Below are positions 47,329-56,092 of a DNA stretch of 64,000 bases, piece after piece. The stretch lies in NCBI RefSeq assembly GCF_943193205.1, contig NZ_CALPDD010000010.1, forward strand, positions 1 through 64,000, in the 5' to 3' direction. Each line of letters starts with the position of its first letter. Positions within the stretch are counted from its first letter, which is position 1. A program made the translations under genes and the position numbers. Under the pieces are notes generated by a model. That model was not told the origin of the DNA. It made no database searches and saw only the letters and a list, made by a program, of their open reading frames with translations. The DNA comes from Alistipes muris. Lineage in GTDB: Bacteria > Bacteroidota > Bacteroidia > Bacteroidales > Rikenellaceae.

Positions 47329-47922
47329 CTACCTATATTGCTCCATCAGCCGGGCGATGTACTTGCCCACAATGTCGAATTCCAGGTTGACCACCGAACC
47401 CGTTTCCAGGCGGCAGAAATTGGTGTGCTCCATCGTGTAGGGGATGATGGCCACCCGGAAACTGCCCGCTTTCGAGTCGCAGACCGTCAGGCTCACGCCG
47501 TTCACCGCCACCGAACCCTTCTCGACCGTGCAAAGCCCGCCGCCCTGGGGTTCGTACTCGAACGTGAAGTACCAGCTACCGTCGGCGTCTTCCTTGGCCG
47601 TGCACCGGGCCGTCTGGTCCACATGCCCCTGCACGATATGGCCGTCCAACAGCGCATCGGGCTTCATGGACCGTTCGAGGTTGACCAGGTCGCCGACCTT
47701 GAGCAACCCCAAATTACTCCGGTCGAGGGTCTCTTTCATAGCCGTCACCGTGTAGGTGTCGCCCTCGATGCCCACGACCGTCAGACATACGCCGTTATGG
47801 GCTATGCTCTGGTCGATTTTCAACTCCTGCGCGAAGTCCGCGCGGAGTGTGAAGTCCCGGTTCTGACGGTCCGTGCGGATTCCTACGACTTCCGCCGTCC
47901 GCTCCACGATGCCTGAAAACAT
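47329..47922 (-). CDS. ribE: Riboflavin synthase alpha chain
   Basis: 197 residues made of two lumazine-binding repeats. The start MFSGIVERTAEV is diagnostic. The first repeat holds SIAHNGVCLTVVGI and the second KGSVAVNGVSLTVCDS. The enzyme dismutates 6,7-dimethyl-8-ribityllumazine to riboflavin. No other rib gene and no FMN riboswitch was recognised near it. It is 5 bp after the regulator gene and 5 bp before the histidine kinase, so expression probably follows the regulator's promoter. Confidence 0.96.
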   Translation of the reverse strand: MFSGIVERTAEVVGIRTDRQNRDFTLRADFAQELKIDQSIAHNGVCLTVVGIEGDTYTVTAMKETLDRSNLGLLKVGDLVNLERSMKPDALLDGHIVQGHVDQTARCTAKEDADGSWYFTFEYEPQGGGLCTVEKGSVAVNGVSLTVCDSKAGSFRVAIIPYTMEHTNFCRLETGSVVNLEFDIVGKYIARLMEQYR

Positions 47923-47927
47923 CCCTG

Positions 47928-48557
47928 CTACCTGTTGATTATCAACTTGCCATTCACTTTGTAGACCGCCATTATGTCGCTGACATTGAGAATCATATCA
48001 TCGAACTTCTCCTTATCTCCCGGCACCAGGCGGAACTGTGCCTCGTTCTCCGTGGCACGAACTATACGCAAAGTTACAATTTTTCGGCTGACAATCACAT
48101 ATTCTCCACCCGGAATAATTGCATCCAGGTCAATATTTTTCAGCAGCACCACCGTACCCGGAGGCACCAGCGCACCCATGGCACGCCCTTCGTAGACCAT
48201 CGCCAGGTCGCACTGGGCCACCCGGGGAACAATCATATCGTCGTCAGGCCGAAGACGTTCGAGGTCGGAGATTCCCTGCTCCACGTCCACGTCGTAAAAC
48301 GGAATCCGCGTCCCCTGCGGCCGATCTTCCGCCAGCATCTTGCCCTCGCCTGTGAGCAGCCACAGCAGGTCGATCTGCGGAAATTTCGTTACGATCCGCC
48401 GCGCCACGTCGCGCGAAATACCGTTGTTGCCCCGCTTGATCTGGTAGAGGTTTTCGCCCCGCGCCAAACCGATATGGCGGGCAAAATAGTTGGTGGACAT
48501 GTGCGCCCACTTGATTACGGCCTCGAGCCGCTGCCAATTATTCTGCTTTTCTCGCAT
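47928..48557 (-). CDS. CI-like regulator: HTH plus degenerate S24-type domain
   Basis: 209 residues from ATG at 48557. The N-terminal helix-turn-helix (about residues 18-60, STNYFARHIGLARGENLYQI) resembles phage-type repressors. The C-terminal half resembles the LexA/CI S24 fold (DDDMIVPRVAQCDLAMVYEG, GTVVLLKNID, GGEYVIVSRKIVTLRI). Where autocleaving proteins have GDSM, this reads GRAM (residues 124-127), so the nucleophile serine is absent and self-cleavage is unlikely. It probably dimerises and may bind a ligand. It heads the ribE-HK-lgt-HU/SPOR-gtrA run and is divergent from tRNA-Arg. No phage gene is near. Confidence 0.85.
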   Translation of the reverse strand: MREKQNNWQRLEAVIKWAHMSTNYFARHIGLARGENLYQIKRGNNGISRDVARRIVTKFPQIDLLWLLTGEGKMLAEDRPQGTRIPFYDVDVEQGISDLERLRPDDDMIVPRVAQCDLAMVYEGRAMGALVPPGTVVLLKNIDLDAIIPGGEYVIVSRKIVTLRIVRATENEAQFRLVPGDKEKFDDMILNVSDIMAVYKVNGKLIINR

Positions 48558-48565
48558 TTCGGTTT

Positions 48566-48573
48566 CAAAGTTA
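48566..48573 (-). promoter_or_regulatory. -7 box of the CI-like regulator operon
   Basis: On the minus strand TAACTTTG, eight bases before the ATG. No clear -33 box. It lies 12 bases from the opposing tRNA-Arg -7 box, so the two promoters overlap. Confidence 0.5.
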
Positions 48574-48584
48574 AAAAAAATTCG

Positions 48585-48592
48585 TATATTTG
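48585..48592 (+). promoter_or_regulatory. -7 box of tRNA-Arg
   Basis: TATATTTG, full consensus, seven bases before the tRNA 5' end. TTTC lies 18 bases upstream. Confidence 0.65.
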
Positions 48593-48599
48593 CACTCCC

Positions 48600-48671
48600 G
48601 GTCCCGTAGTTCAATGGATAGAATATAAGATTCCGGTTCTTACGATATGGGTTCGATTCCCGTCGGGACTA
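48600..48671 (+). tRNA. tRNA-Arg (anticodon CCG)
   Basis: Cloverleaf: acceptor GGTCCCG/CGGGACT with a terminal G-U pair, D-arm GTTC/GAAT, anticodon stem TAAGA/TCTTA with loop TTCCGGT giving CCG (reads CGG, Arg), T-arm ATGGG/CCCGT with loop TTCGATT, and discriminator A. CCA is not encoded. A promoter box lies just upstream and a hairpin terminator seven bases downstream. Confidence 0.93.
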
Positions 48672-48677
48672 CTTCGG

Positions 48678-48711
48678 CAGGCACTGCGCAAGCGGTGCCT
48701 GTCTTTTTTTT
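48678..48711 (+). terminator. Terminator of tRNA-Arg
   Basis: caggcac/gtgcctg stem with a GC-rich inner stem, followed by eight T. Confidence 0.85.
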
Positions 48712-49038
48712 GCGATGCCCGTGCCTTTCGTCGCATTGAGTTCGTTTTTCGTCGTTATCCTTTCTCCACGGCCGTTTTCCGGCGGACGACTGCGCTGCAA
48801 CCTTCTCCCCGCCGCACGTTCCGGCGCGCTTACAATAGGACAAAAATAATAACAAAATTCTTGACGGCAACAAAAAATAACATTTTTAAGCCTTTTCATA
48901 GCAGATTCGGGTTTCAGTGACTTTTCCACGCTCGCCCAAGGCACACCTTGCGCCTTTGCGAAGACTTTGCCACTCCGGGTGTGTCGGCTGTCTTTTATCC
49001 GTGTTGTTCCGCGATACCTATATTATATATAAGGACAC
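48712..49038. other. Intergenic, no gene recognised
   Basis: No coding or RNA gene is evident. It contains a stretch of A-rich sequence near 48840-48895 and no clear repeat of the families seen elsewhere. Confidence 0.5.
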
Positions 49039-49074
49039 AAAAAAGTGTGCGGCGTCATCGAAACCCCGCACACT
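49039..49074 (-). terminator. Terminator of the polysaccharide export genes
   Basis: On the minus strand AGTGTGCGG/CCGCACACT forms a 9 bp stem followed by six T, 23 bases after the Wzz-like stop. Confidence 0.85.
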
Positions 49075-49096
49075 ATCCATCGACGCCCCGCAAAGG

Positions 49097-50212
49097 CTAC
49101 TCCTCCTGCGGGCTCTTTTCGTTGAAATTACGGACGAAATCGCGGACACCGAGAATCCACCCCGAAGCCAGCACGCCGCCCAGGAAAATGAATCCCACCA
49201 GTATCAGCATCTTCGAGGGCTTCGCCGCCCGCAGCGGCACCGTCGCAGGCTGTACCACCGCATAGACCGGCGTGCTCTCCTGCACCTTGGCCTTGGCCAA
49301 CTGAAGCTGCTGGGCCATCTGGTTATAGACGTTGTAAGCCAGCGTCACTTCGTTTTGCAGCCGCTCCTGTTCGGTCCGCACCGAACGCCGCACCACATTC
49401 TGGTTGGCGTCCATATAGCGGGCGTAACGTTGCTGCGCGTGGTAGTACTTCTGCTGCGCTTCGTCGAAAAGTTGCTGCGTGAACGCCAGGTCGAGCCGCG
49501 CCTTGTTCGTGCGGTAGTCGGTCACGTAGTTCTGCAAATTGCGCATCACCGTATCGGCCAGCGTCGCCGAAATCAGCGGGTCCTGCATCGTCACCGAGAG
49601 GGTCACCAGCGACGTTTTCTTGTCGATGACCACGACCACGCGCTTCGCGAGATTCTCCGCCACCCTGCTTTGGTCGGGCGTCAGCCGGAACGGGTCCACC
49701 GGACCCTCTGTTTCCGCATCGCCGCGCAGCCGCTCAGCCACCCAGCCCAGCGCCTTAAACGGAGCCGAAAGCACCGCGCTCCACCACGGCGCACGCTGGT
49801 GGTCGAGCAGATAGTCGTAGAGGTCGGTCCGCAGCTTGCCGTTCCTGGTCTCCACCACCACCGGGAAAAGTTCCGTCACGAACGGCAGCGATTCCACGAT
49901 TTCGGGGTATACGTCGGGATTGATGGCGTCCGCATCGGTCATGTTGCCCATGTTGATTCCCGCCAGGCTCGCCAGCGAACTCAACCCGCCCAGCGACCCT
50001 TTGCCCGACGAGGTTTCGGGCGCCAGCACAGTCTCCGTAGTGTACTCCTTGGGAATGCTGAATCCGATCACCAGCCCTGCGAGCGCCGCCATGGCGCACC
50101 AGCGCACGATGAGTTTGCGTTCGGCCCACAGCTTCCGGGCCACGGCCAGCAGGTCGATCTGTTCGTCGTCCGGCCGTGCGGGTATTTCCTGCATGTCGTT
50201 TTTCATCTTCAA
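49097..50212 (-). CDS. Wzz/chain-length determinant-like protein
   Basis: 371 residues. A short cytoplasmic N-terminus is followed by a membrane helix (VRWCAMAALAGLVIGFSI, about residues 36-53), a large periplasmic region rich in coiled coil (about residues 195-330), and a second helix near the C-terminus (ILVGFIFLGGVLASGWIL). It is the polysaccharide co-polymerase architecture without a C-terminal tyrosine kinase. It lies 2 bp downstream of the Wza-like gene. The pair would control chain length and export of a capsule or exopolysaccharide, but no glycosyltransferase, flippase or polymerase gene lies next to them. Confidence 0.9.
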   Translation of the reverse strand: MKMKNDMQEIPARPDDEQIDLLAVARKLWAERKLIVRWCAMAALAGLVIGFSIPKEYTTETVLAPETSSGKGSLGGLSSLASLAGINMGNMTDADAINPDVYPEIVESLPFVTELFPVVVETRNGKLRTDLYDYLLDHQRAPWWSAVLSAPFKALGWVAERLRGDAETEGPVDPFRLTPDQSRVAENLAKRVVVVIDKKTSLVTLSVTMQDPLISATLADTVMRNLQNYVTDYRTNKARLDLAFTQQLFDEAQQKYYHAQQRYARYMDANQNVVRRSVRTEQERLQNEVTLAYNVYNQMAQQLQLAKAKVQESTPVYAVVQPATVPLRAAKPSKMLILVGFIFLGGVLASGWILGVRDFVRNFNEKSPQEE

Positions 50213-50214
50213 AA

Positions 50215-52764
50215 TTACTTCGCCAGGTTGGCTATCGTCGCGGCCATCGTGCCCAGCGACGCGGCCGAGGTGGCAAGGCCCATTATCTGCGTCACGCCCA
50301 ACGGAGTGCGCTCGCGCTTGCGGGGCACGATGATTTCGCAGCCCGGTTCGATGCGGTTCTTCTTGCGCGAAATCGTGCCGTTCATGTAAATGATATAGGT
50401 CCGGCAGCGCTTGGCCCGGTTGGCATAGCCGCCCGCCTGGTCGATATAGTCCTTGTATTTCTTGCCCTGCGAGTAGAGCACCGTATTGGGGCGCATGACT
50501 TCGCCCATGATGCGTACCGTGCTCACATATTCCGGCACGAACAACTCGTCGCCCTCACGCAGGACCATGTCGTAGTCCGAACCCGGATTGGCCAGCGCCT
50601 TGTCCAGCTCGATACCCACCGTGTAGGTTTCGTTCTGACGCAGTTTCTCCACCGACACCGAATCGGTCCCGCCGTCGAGCTGGGCCATGCGGATCACATC
50701 TTCCAGCACGGCCTTTTCCTCCTTGTTCATCCGGCGGATCAACCGGCCGCCGCGCACATAGGCATCGCGGGTCACACCCCCGGCCCGGTTCACCAGGTCC
50801 GAGATGCGTTCGTTCTTGTGCAGCAGTGCATAGCCGCCCGAGAAGACCACCTCGCCCGACACCGAGACCATGCGCTGCTCCTGGTAGCCCGGGCTCTTGC
50901 GCACGGCCACCACGTCGAACGGTTCCAGCACGAACCGCTCCTCGCCGTCGACCACGAATCCGTCCTTGAGCGAGAAGGTGTAGACCTTGCCCAATTGGTT
51001 GTCGGCCGTCGTGCTCTTGGGGTCCTTCAGCCGGCGGGCCACTTCCACACGCACCACCGAAGCTCCGTCGAGCAGGCCGCCCGCTTGCAGAATGAGGTCT
51101 TCGAGCGTCATGTTCTCGACATAGGGATAGGTGCCCGGCCGGGCCACCTGTCCGTTGATGGTGAAGTCGCCCATCTCCGTCAGGTCATGACGGCTCGGGA
51201 TGACCAGCACGTCGTTGCGCTGCAGCACCACGTCGGGCGAAGTGCCCGCCACGATGCCCGCCAGGTCGACCGAGACCATCCGCAGCAGCAGGTCGTCGCA
51301 TTCGCGGTAGAGGAGCGCCCGGGCCAGGAACGCATCGTCCTTGAGCCCCTCGGCGCGGGCCACTAACTGCCCCACGGTATTCATGTCGTCGCTCAGTTCA
51401 TACATCCCGGGGCGATAGACCGCACCGCGCACTTCCACCCGGTTGGCGAATCGGTCCAGCACCGGGTCGGCTTCGATCACGTCGCCGTCTTTAAGCACGA
51501 ACGTATCGAACTTGGCGGCCGGAACGCTGAAAAATTCGTGTTCGCGGCCCGAACGGCGCGTCACCCGCACTTCGCGGTCGTAGGCGTCGCCCGCAAATCC
51601 GCCCGCATAGCCGAGCAGCTGCTGCATCGTCTCGCCCTCCCTGAGCTCGTAGAGCATCGGGCGTTTGAACGAACCCTTCACCTCGACCATCGTCCGGTAG
51701 GGATGCACCAAGATGACATCGCCCTCCTCCAGCCGCAAATCCTTGTCCGACCGGCCCGAGAACAGATAGTCGTAGAGGTCCAACACCGCGTGGCGGCGGC
51801 CGCCGCGCAAGATTTCGACGTTGCGGAGCGTACCGATGTCGGTCACGCCGCCCGCCCGGTAGAGGGCATGGAACAGCGACGCGAACGACGAGAGCCGATA
51901 GGTGCCCGGCACCTCCACTTCGCCCATGACATTGATAAGTATCGTGCGTATCTGGCCCAGCGTCACACGCACCTGCGAAGCGGGTTCCTCGCCCGAAATC
52001 CCCGCATACTTGCGGGCGATGGCTCCGCGGATGCGGCGCTCGGCTTCGGCGACGGTCAGTCCGTTCAGATAGACCGGACCTATCTCCTCCACCATGATGC
52101 TCCCCTCGGGCGAAATCAAGGCGTTCACCGTGTCTTCGTTGGCACCCCATACCTCGACGATCACTTCGTCGCCCGGGCCCAGGCGATAGTCTTTCGGCGT
52201 AGCCATGTTGCCGTTGGGCTCGAAAGTGAGGGTCCGGCCCGTGAACACGCTCCGGCCGAAAACCCGGCGGCGGCCCACGGTATCGCGGATTTCACCGTAA
52301 TAACCGGGATTCATCTGCCCATAGGGGCCGTTCATCGTGGGAGCGGCCATGCCGTTCTGCATGGGCATCTGCCCCGCCACCGCGGCCGCATCGCCCGTCA
52401 CGCCGTTCGGCTGGCTGTCGGTTCCCCGGCCCGTGGCCGCGGTTCCCTCGCCGTCCGATACGTCGCGGAAGACGTCGCTGCGCGACGAAGTGCTGTAAGC
52501 CGACCGTCCCTTGGCCGACTGCGAGCCTTTGGCTCCCGTGGCCGACATGTCCAGTTCGCCTTGTTCGTACTGCGTTTTGAGCCGCAGAAGCTGCTGCTGC
52601 GTAGCTCCGCGCAACAGCAGCTCCCGGCCCAGCTGCTGCTGGTTCTTGCCCGAGGAGACACCCTGCTGCACATACTCGATGATCTGCTCGTCGGTCATCT
52701 GCGCCTGCACGGGTCCGCACAGGGCCACCAGCGCCGCCAGAACAATCAGAAACTTATGGTTCAT
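50215..52764 (-). CDS. Wza-like polysaccharide export outer-membrane protein with SLBB repeats
   Basis: 849 residues from ATG at 52764 (MNHKFLIVLAALVALCGPVQAQ, a clear signal peptide); the 32-codon upstream extension is rejected. After an N-terminal region with a short coiled coil (LGRELLLRGATQQQLLRLKT) and a Gly/Asn/Met-rich linker comes the polysaccharide export domain (LGPGDEVIVEVWGANEDTVN, near residue 195), followed by several SLBB beta-grasp domains. It is about twice the length of E. coli Wza. It is a likely outer-membrane export channel partner of the Wzz-like protein. C-terminal hydrophobic residues (IMGLATSAASLGTMAATIA) could form the membrane helix. Confidence 0.9.
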   Translation of the reverse strand: MNHKFLIVLAALVALCGPVQAQMTDEQIIEYVQQGVSSGKNQQQLGRELLLRGATQQQLLRLKTQYEQGELDMSATGAKGSQSAKGRSAYSTSSRSDVFRDVSDGEGTAATGRGTDSQPNGVTGDAAAVAGQMPMQNGMAAPTMNGPYGQMNPGYYGEIRDTVGRRRVFGRSVFTGRTLTFEPNGNMATPKDYRLGPGDEVIVEVWGANEDTVNALISPEGSIMVEEIGPVYLNGLTVAEAERRIRGAIARKYAGISGEEPASQVRVTLGQIRTILINVMGEVEVPGTYRLSSFASLFHALYRAGGVTDIGTLRNVEILRGGRRHAVLDLYDYLFSGRSDKDLRLEEGDVILVHPYRTMVEVKGSFKRPMLYELREGETMQQLLGYAGGFAGDAYDREVRVTRRSGREHEFFSVPAAKFDTFVLKDGDVIEADPVLDRFANRVEVRGAVYRPGMYELSDDMNTVGQLVARAEGLKDDAFLARALLYRECDDLLLRMVSVDLAGIVAGTSPDVVLQRNDVLVIPSRHDLTEMGDFTINGQVARPGTYPYVENMTLEDLILQAGGLLDGASVVRVEVARRLKDPKSTTADNQLGKVYTFSLKDGFVVDGEERFVLEPFDVVAVRKSPGYQEQRMVSVSGEVVFSGGYALLHKNERISDLVNRAGGVTRDAYVRGGRLIRRMNKEEKAVLEDVIRMAQLDGGTDSVSVEKLRQNETYTVGIELDKALANPGSDYDMVLREGDELFVPEYVSTVRIMGEVMRPNTVLYSQGKKYKDYIDQAGGYANRAKRCRTYIIYMNGTISRKKNRIEPGCEIIVPRKRERTPLGVTQIMGLATSAASLGTMAATIANLAK

Positions 52765-52962
52765 CGTCCGAATGATTTTTTTCGTGTCGTACCGCAACGT
52801 CCCGGCGGCGCATCCGCACCCCGGAACGCACGTATTCCGAATTTCACAAAAATAGGTCAATTTCTCTTTCCGGCCAAATATTTCCCCACAATTTGCGACC
52901 CGGCGCCCTTCGGGGAAACGTTTCTGCCGTTCCTACCCGGAGAACCCGCCCTCAAAAAGATA

Positions 52963-53462
52963 AAAAGCAGCCGCAGATGCTGGACGCAGCGCACGGAGAG
53001 GGCGTTCGCCCGGTTCGCGGTGTTCAAGGGGTTCACCTCGCCCGAACCGAATGCCAAGTGGCTGGCGTTCGGATTGCCGGCAGCGAAAGACGACGAACCG
53101 TAGTAGGCGCCCCACGTGCCGACGTTAGTCAAGGCTCCCGACGAGGGGTGGCGTAGACCCGCAGCAACAGCCATAAAGAGCAATCGCTGGAATGAATGAC
53201 AGAAAAATGAATAATGAACAGTTAATCCGGTATACGAAAACAGCAATTATTCACTATTCATTGTTAATTATTCATTAAACTAAGTTTTCTGTCAGACTGG
53301 GGTACACAGCCGACGGCAGTTAAAACGTTTCAGCATGTTGCTAAAACGTTTTAGCGCTCCGGTGGAAATTCCGAAGCGCCACTGCGCCGGCGGATTGCTG
53401 AATCTGCGGCCGCACTGGCGGGAACCGTAATCCACCGCCACTCCGGACCGAAGCTGCCTTTT
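52963..53462 (-). repeat. FISUMP-cassette element, copy 3 (whole unit)
   Basis: A 500 bp unit from aaaagcagcc (52963-52972) to agctgccttttat near 53462, ending two bases before the kdsD stop codon region. It holds the FISUMP cassette, an A+T-rich block nearly identical to copy 2 (53200-53295), two AAACGTTTT-type sites (53319-53334, 53340-53355) and the gctgaatctgc block. It lacks the dispersed repeat found in copy 2. Confidence 0.7.
52968..53189 (-). pseudogene. FISUMP-domain C-terminal cassette, copy 3
   Basis: About 73 codons on the minus strand, from QRLLFMAVAAGLR to SVRCVQHLR, with YYGSSSFAAGNPNA replacing the WSSSS...GNRNA of the other copies. There is no start codon with a signal peptide and no native stop; the frame continues into unrelated sequence. 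Framework positions agree with copies 1 and 2 while surface-like positions differ. It lies between the Wza-like gene and the KDO cluster. Confidence 0.7.
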
Positions 53463-53464
53463 AT

Positions 53465-54430
53465 CTATAACTTGATGTCGTAAATCTGAATCACGCCCTG
53501 CAACTTTCCGGCGTCGTCGGTCACCAGCAGCGAAGTCACCTTGTTGCCGGTCATCATCTTCTCGGCTTCGATGAGCTTCTCGGACGCGGCGATGGTCTTG
53601 GGGTTCGGCGTCGCGATGTCGGCCGCCACGATTCCGAAGAAGTCGGCACGGCGGCGCTCCATGGCGCGGCGCACATCGCCGTCGGTGACGATTCCTTCGA
53701 TGCGGTCGCCGTCGCACACCACGATCAGCCCCAGGCCGCCTTTCGAGATGGCGTGTATCATCTCGACCGCCGGGCAGTCAGGCGCCACCACCGGCAAGTC
53801 ATGCGAACGCATCACGTTACCCACGGTCATGAGCAGCCGCCGGCCCAGGCTGCCGCCCGGGTGCAGGCGCGCGAAGTCCACGCTCGTGAAACCGCGCATG
53901 CGCATCAACGACACGGCCAGCGCATCGCCCATGGCAATCTGCGCCGTGGTCGAAGTCGTGGGCGCCAGGTGCAGGATGCAGGCCTCCTCTTTCACGCCGA
54001 CGTCCAGATGCACGTCCGAATTTTTGGCCAGCGCCGATTCGGGATTGCCCGTCATCGAAATCAGCTTGTTGCCGTTGGCGTGGATGAACGGCACGATTTT
54101 GAGTATCTCGTCCGTCTCGCCCGAATAGGAGAGCGCCACCACCACGTCGTCGGGCGAAATCATCCCCAAGTCGCCGTGGAACGCTTCGCCCGGATGCAGA
54201 AAGAAACTCGGGGTTCCGGTCGAAGCCAGCGTCGCCGCGATTTTGCGGCCCACCAGCCCCGATTTGCCCATACCCGTGACGATGCACTTGCCGCGGCAGG
54301 CCAGGACTGTCTCCACGGCGCGCGCGAATTCGTCGCCCAAAGTCTCCTCCATGCGGCCCAAGGCCAGCATTTCGGTGTGAATCGCCTTGCGGGCGGCTTC
54401 CAGGATTTGCGTTTTTTGGGATTCGCTCAT
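53465..54430 (-). CDS. kdsD: D-arabinose 5-phosphate isomerase (SIS plus CBS pair)
   Basis: 321 residues. The N-terminal SIS sugar-isomerase domain contains VTGMGKSGLVGRKIAATLAS and SYSGETDEILKIV, and two CBS domains follow from about residue 200 (MRSHDLPVVAPDCPAVEMIH; TPNPKTIAASEKLIEAEKMM). It converts ribulose 5-phosphate to arabinose 5-phosphate, the first step of KDO synthesis. It lies 12 bp after kdsA in the KDO cluster. KdsD-type is preferred over the GutQ or KpsF variants because of the neighbours. Confidence 0.93.
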   Translation of the reverse strand: MSESQKTQILEAARKAIHTEMLALGRMEETLGDEFARAVETVLACRGKCIVTGMGKSGLVGRKIAATLASTGTPSFFLHPGEAFHGDLGMISPDDVVVALSYSGETDEILKIVPFIHANGNKLISMTGNPESALAKNSDVHLDVGVKEEACILHLAPTTSTTAQIAMGDALAVSLMRMRGFTSVDFARLHPGGSLGRRLLMTVGNVMRSHDLPVVAPDCPAVEMIHAISKGGLGLIVVCDGDRIEGIVTDGDVRRAMERRRADFFGIVAADIATPNPKTIAASEKLIEAEKMMTGNKVTSLLVTDDAGKLQGVIQIYDIKL

Positions 54431-54442
54431 AACTCCTAAAAT

Positions 54443-55192
54443 TTACAGCAGGCTTTCTATCAGGGATTCCAGGTCGTCGAGCCGCAACATGTTGGGGCCG
54501 TCGCTCTTGGCATGGTCGGGGTCGGGATGCACCTCGAAGAAGTAACCGTTCGCACCGAACGCCTTGGCCGCACGGGCCATCGCAGGCACGAACTCGCGGT
54601 TGCCGCCCGTGGTGCCGTTGGCGGCCCCGGGGCGCTGGACCGAGTGGGTGCAGTCCATGATGACCGTCGGGGCGATTTGCAACATGTCGGGGATGTTCCG
54701 GAAGTCGACCACCAAGTTATTGTAACCGAAGCTGTTGCCCCGCTCGGTAAGCCAGATTTCCGGTGCGCCCGATTCGCGCGCCTTGTCGTAGGGATAGCGC
54801 ATGTCGGCGCCCGACAGGAACTGCGCTTTCTTGATATTCACCGTCTTGCCCGTCTTCGCCGCGGCGACCAACAAATCGGTCTGACGGCACAGGAACGCCG
54901 GAATTTGCAGCACGTCGACCACTTGGCCCGCAGGCGCGGCCTGCCACGCTTCGTGGATGTCGGTCAGCAGGTGCAACCCCCACTTCGACCGCACGTCGGC
55001 GAGCATTTGCAACCCCCTGTCGATGCCCGGCCCGCGGAACGACCCCAGCGACGTGCGGTTGGCCTTGTCGAACGAAGCCTTGAAGATAATCTCCGTACCC
55101 AACCGGCGGTTGATGGCCGCCAGGCGTTCGGCCACGGCGTCGAGCAATTCGGCCGATTCGATGACGCAGGGACCAGCGATGAACTTTGTCAT
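54443..55192 (-). CDS. kdsA: 3-deoxy-8-phosphooctulonate synthase
   Basis: 249 residues, slightly shorter than E. coli KdsA (284) as is common in this phylum. It condenses arabinose 5-phosphate with phosphoenolpyruvate. Motifs are FIAGPCVIES at the N-terminus, FKASFDKANRTSLGSFRGPG (residues ~37-56), VDVLQIPAFLCRQTDLL, VNIKKAQFLSG and ERGNSFGYNNLVVDFRNIP. The Asn in KANRTS and in the N-terminal region suggests the metal-independent class, tentatively. It sits between kdsB and kdsD. Confidence 0.95.
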   Translation of the reverse strand: MTKFIAGPCVIESAELLDAVAERLAAINRRLGTEIIFKASFDKANRTSLGSFRGPGIDRGLQMLADVRSKWGLHLLTDIHEAWQAAPAGQVVDVLQIPAFLCRQTDLLVAAAKTGKTVNIKKAQFLSGADMRYPYDKARESGAPEIWLTERGNSFGYNNLVVDFRNIPDMLQIAPTVIMDCTHSVQRPGAANGTTGGNREFVPAMARAAKAFGANGYFFEVHPDPDHAKSDGPNMLRLDDLESLIESLL

Positions 55193-55215
55193 AGGTTAAA
55201 GGTTAAAATTGAAAG

Positions 55216-55239
55216 GTGAAAGGCATCCCGGCCTTTCAC
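55216..55239. repeat. Hairpin repeat between kdsB and kdsA (gtgaaaggc family)
   Basis: gtgaaaggc (55216-55224) pairs with gcctttcac (55231-55239). Flanking ttttcacctgtcacttttcac repeats the same words, and a related run is found at 56066-56092 on the other side of kdsB. It lies within the 57 bp gap and could act as a processing site or weak attenuator. Confidence 0.6.
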
Positions 55240-55249
55240 TTTTCACCTG

Positions 55250-56014
55250 TCACTTTTCACTTTGAAGAAATTTTTCGGCCCGCGCGAGGTCCTCGGGGGT
55301 GTCGATGCCGATGGTTTCCAACTCGGAAATCCCCACGCCTATCCGGTAACCGTTTTCGAGCCAGCGAAGCTGTTCGAGCGATTCGGCCTGTTCGAGCGGC
55401 GACTGCGGCAGCGCTGTCACGGCCCGCAGCACTTCGGTCCGGAAAGCATAGAGACCGATGTGTTTATAATAGGTATGGCGCGAGAGCCATTCTTCGCGCG
55501 GCACGCCCCGCAGGTAGGGAATCACCGAACGCGAAAAGTAGAGCGCCCGCATCTGCGCGTCGACCACGACCTTGGGCGAATTGGGATTCTCCAGCGCAGC
55601 CAGTCCGTCGGCCGCCGCAAAGGGTTTCACCAGCGTCGCGATGTCGGTCGCCGGGTCGTCGAAACAGCGTTTCACGGTCTCGATCTGCGCCGGGTGGATG
55701 AAAGGCTCGTCGCCCTGCACGTTCACCACCACGTCGTATTCCCGGCCTTCGCGCGCGCAGACCTTCTCGTAGGCTTCCCGGCAGCGGTCCGTGCCGCTCC
55801 GGTGGTCGGGCGAGGTCATTTCGACCTTGCCGCCGAACGCCAGCACGGCATCGCGGATACGCTCGTCGTCCGTAGCGACCACGGCGTCGTCCAACACTCC
55901 GGCGACCTGCTCGTACACGCGCTGAACGACGGGCTTACCGCCCAGCAGGGCCAGCGGTTTGCCCGGGAAGCGCGTCGAAGCATAACGCGCAGGAATGACT
56001 GCTAAAAAATTCAT
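55250..56014 (-). CDS. kdsB: 3-deoxy-manno-octulosonate cytidylyltransferase
   Basis: 254 residues, the usual length. It activates KDO as CMP-KDO for lipid A glycosylation. Motifs are [21 protein letters not shown] (residues ~7-27, nucleotide binding), [39 protein letters not shown] and the C-terminal [12 protein letters not shown]. It is the first gene of the cluster kdsB-kdsA-kdsD. The start ATG is preceded directly by an A+T-rich repeat arm (56012-56040). Confidence 0.96.
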   Translation of the reverse strand: MNFLAVIPARYASTRFPGKPLALLGGKPVVQRVYEQVAGVLDDAVVATDDERIRDAVLAFGGKVEMTSPDHRSGTDRCREAYEKVCAREGREYDVVVNVQGDEPFIHPAQIETVKRCFDDPATDIATLVKPFAAADGLAALENPNSPKVVVDAQMRALYFSRSVIPYLRGVPREEWLSRHTYYKHIGLYAFRTEVLRAVTALPQSPLEQAESLEQLRWLENGYRIGVGISELETIGIDTPEDLARAEKFLQSEK

Positions 56015-56092
56015 AATTCAGAATTCACGATTCAGAATTGCGGCTTTTCCATGGCTCCGGCGAATGCCTTTCACCTTTCACTTTTCACCTTG
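56015..56092. repeat. Composite A+T-rich and ttttcacc repeats between lon and kdsB
   Basis: aattcagaattcac-type words (56016-56040), a 26-bp GC-richer core, then cctttcacctttcactttt (56066-56092). The two word families are those seen at 7707-7807 and at 55197-55262. Confidence 0.6.

Noticed and set aside
47329..47960. FMN riboswitch for ribE
   Set aside because: ribE starts 5 bp after the regulator gene, leaving no room for an aptamer, and none is seen upstream of the operon.
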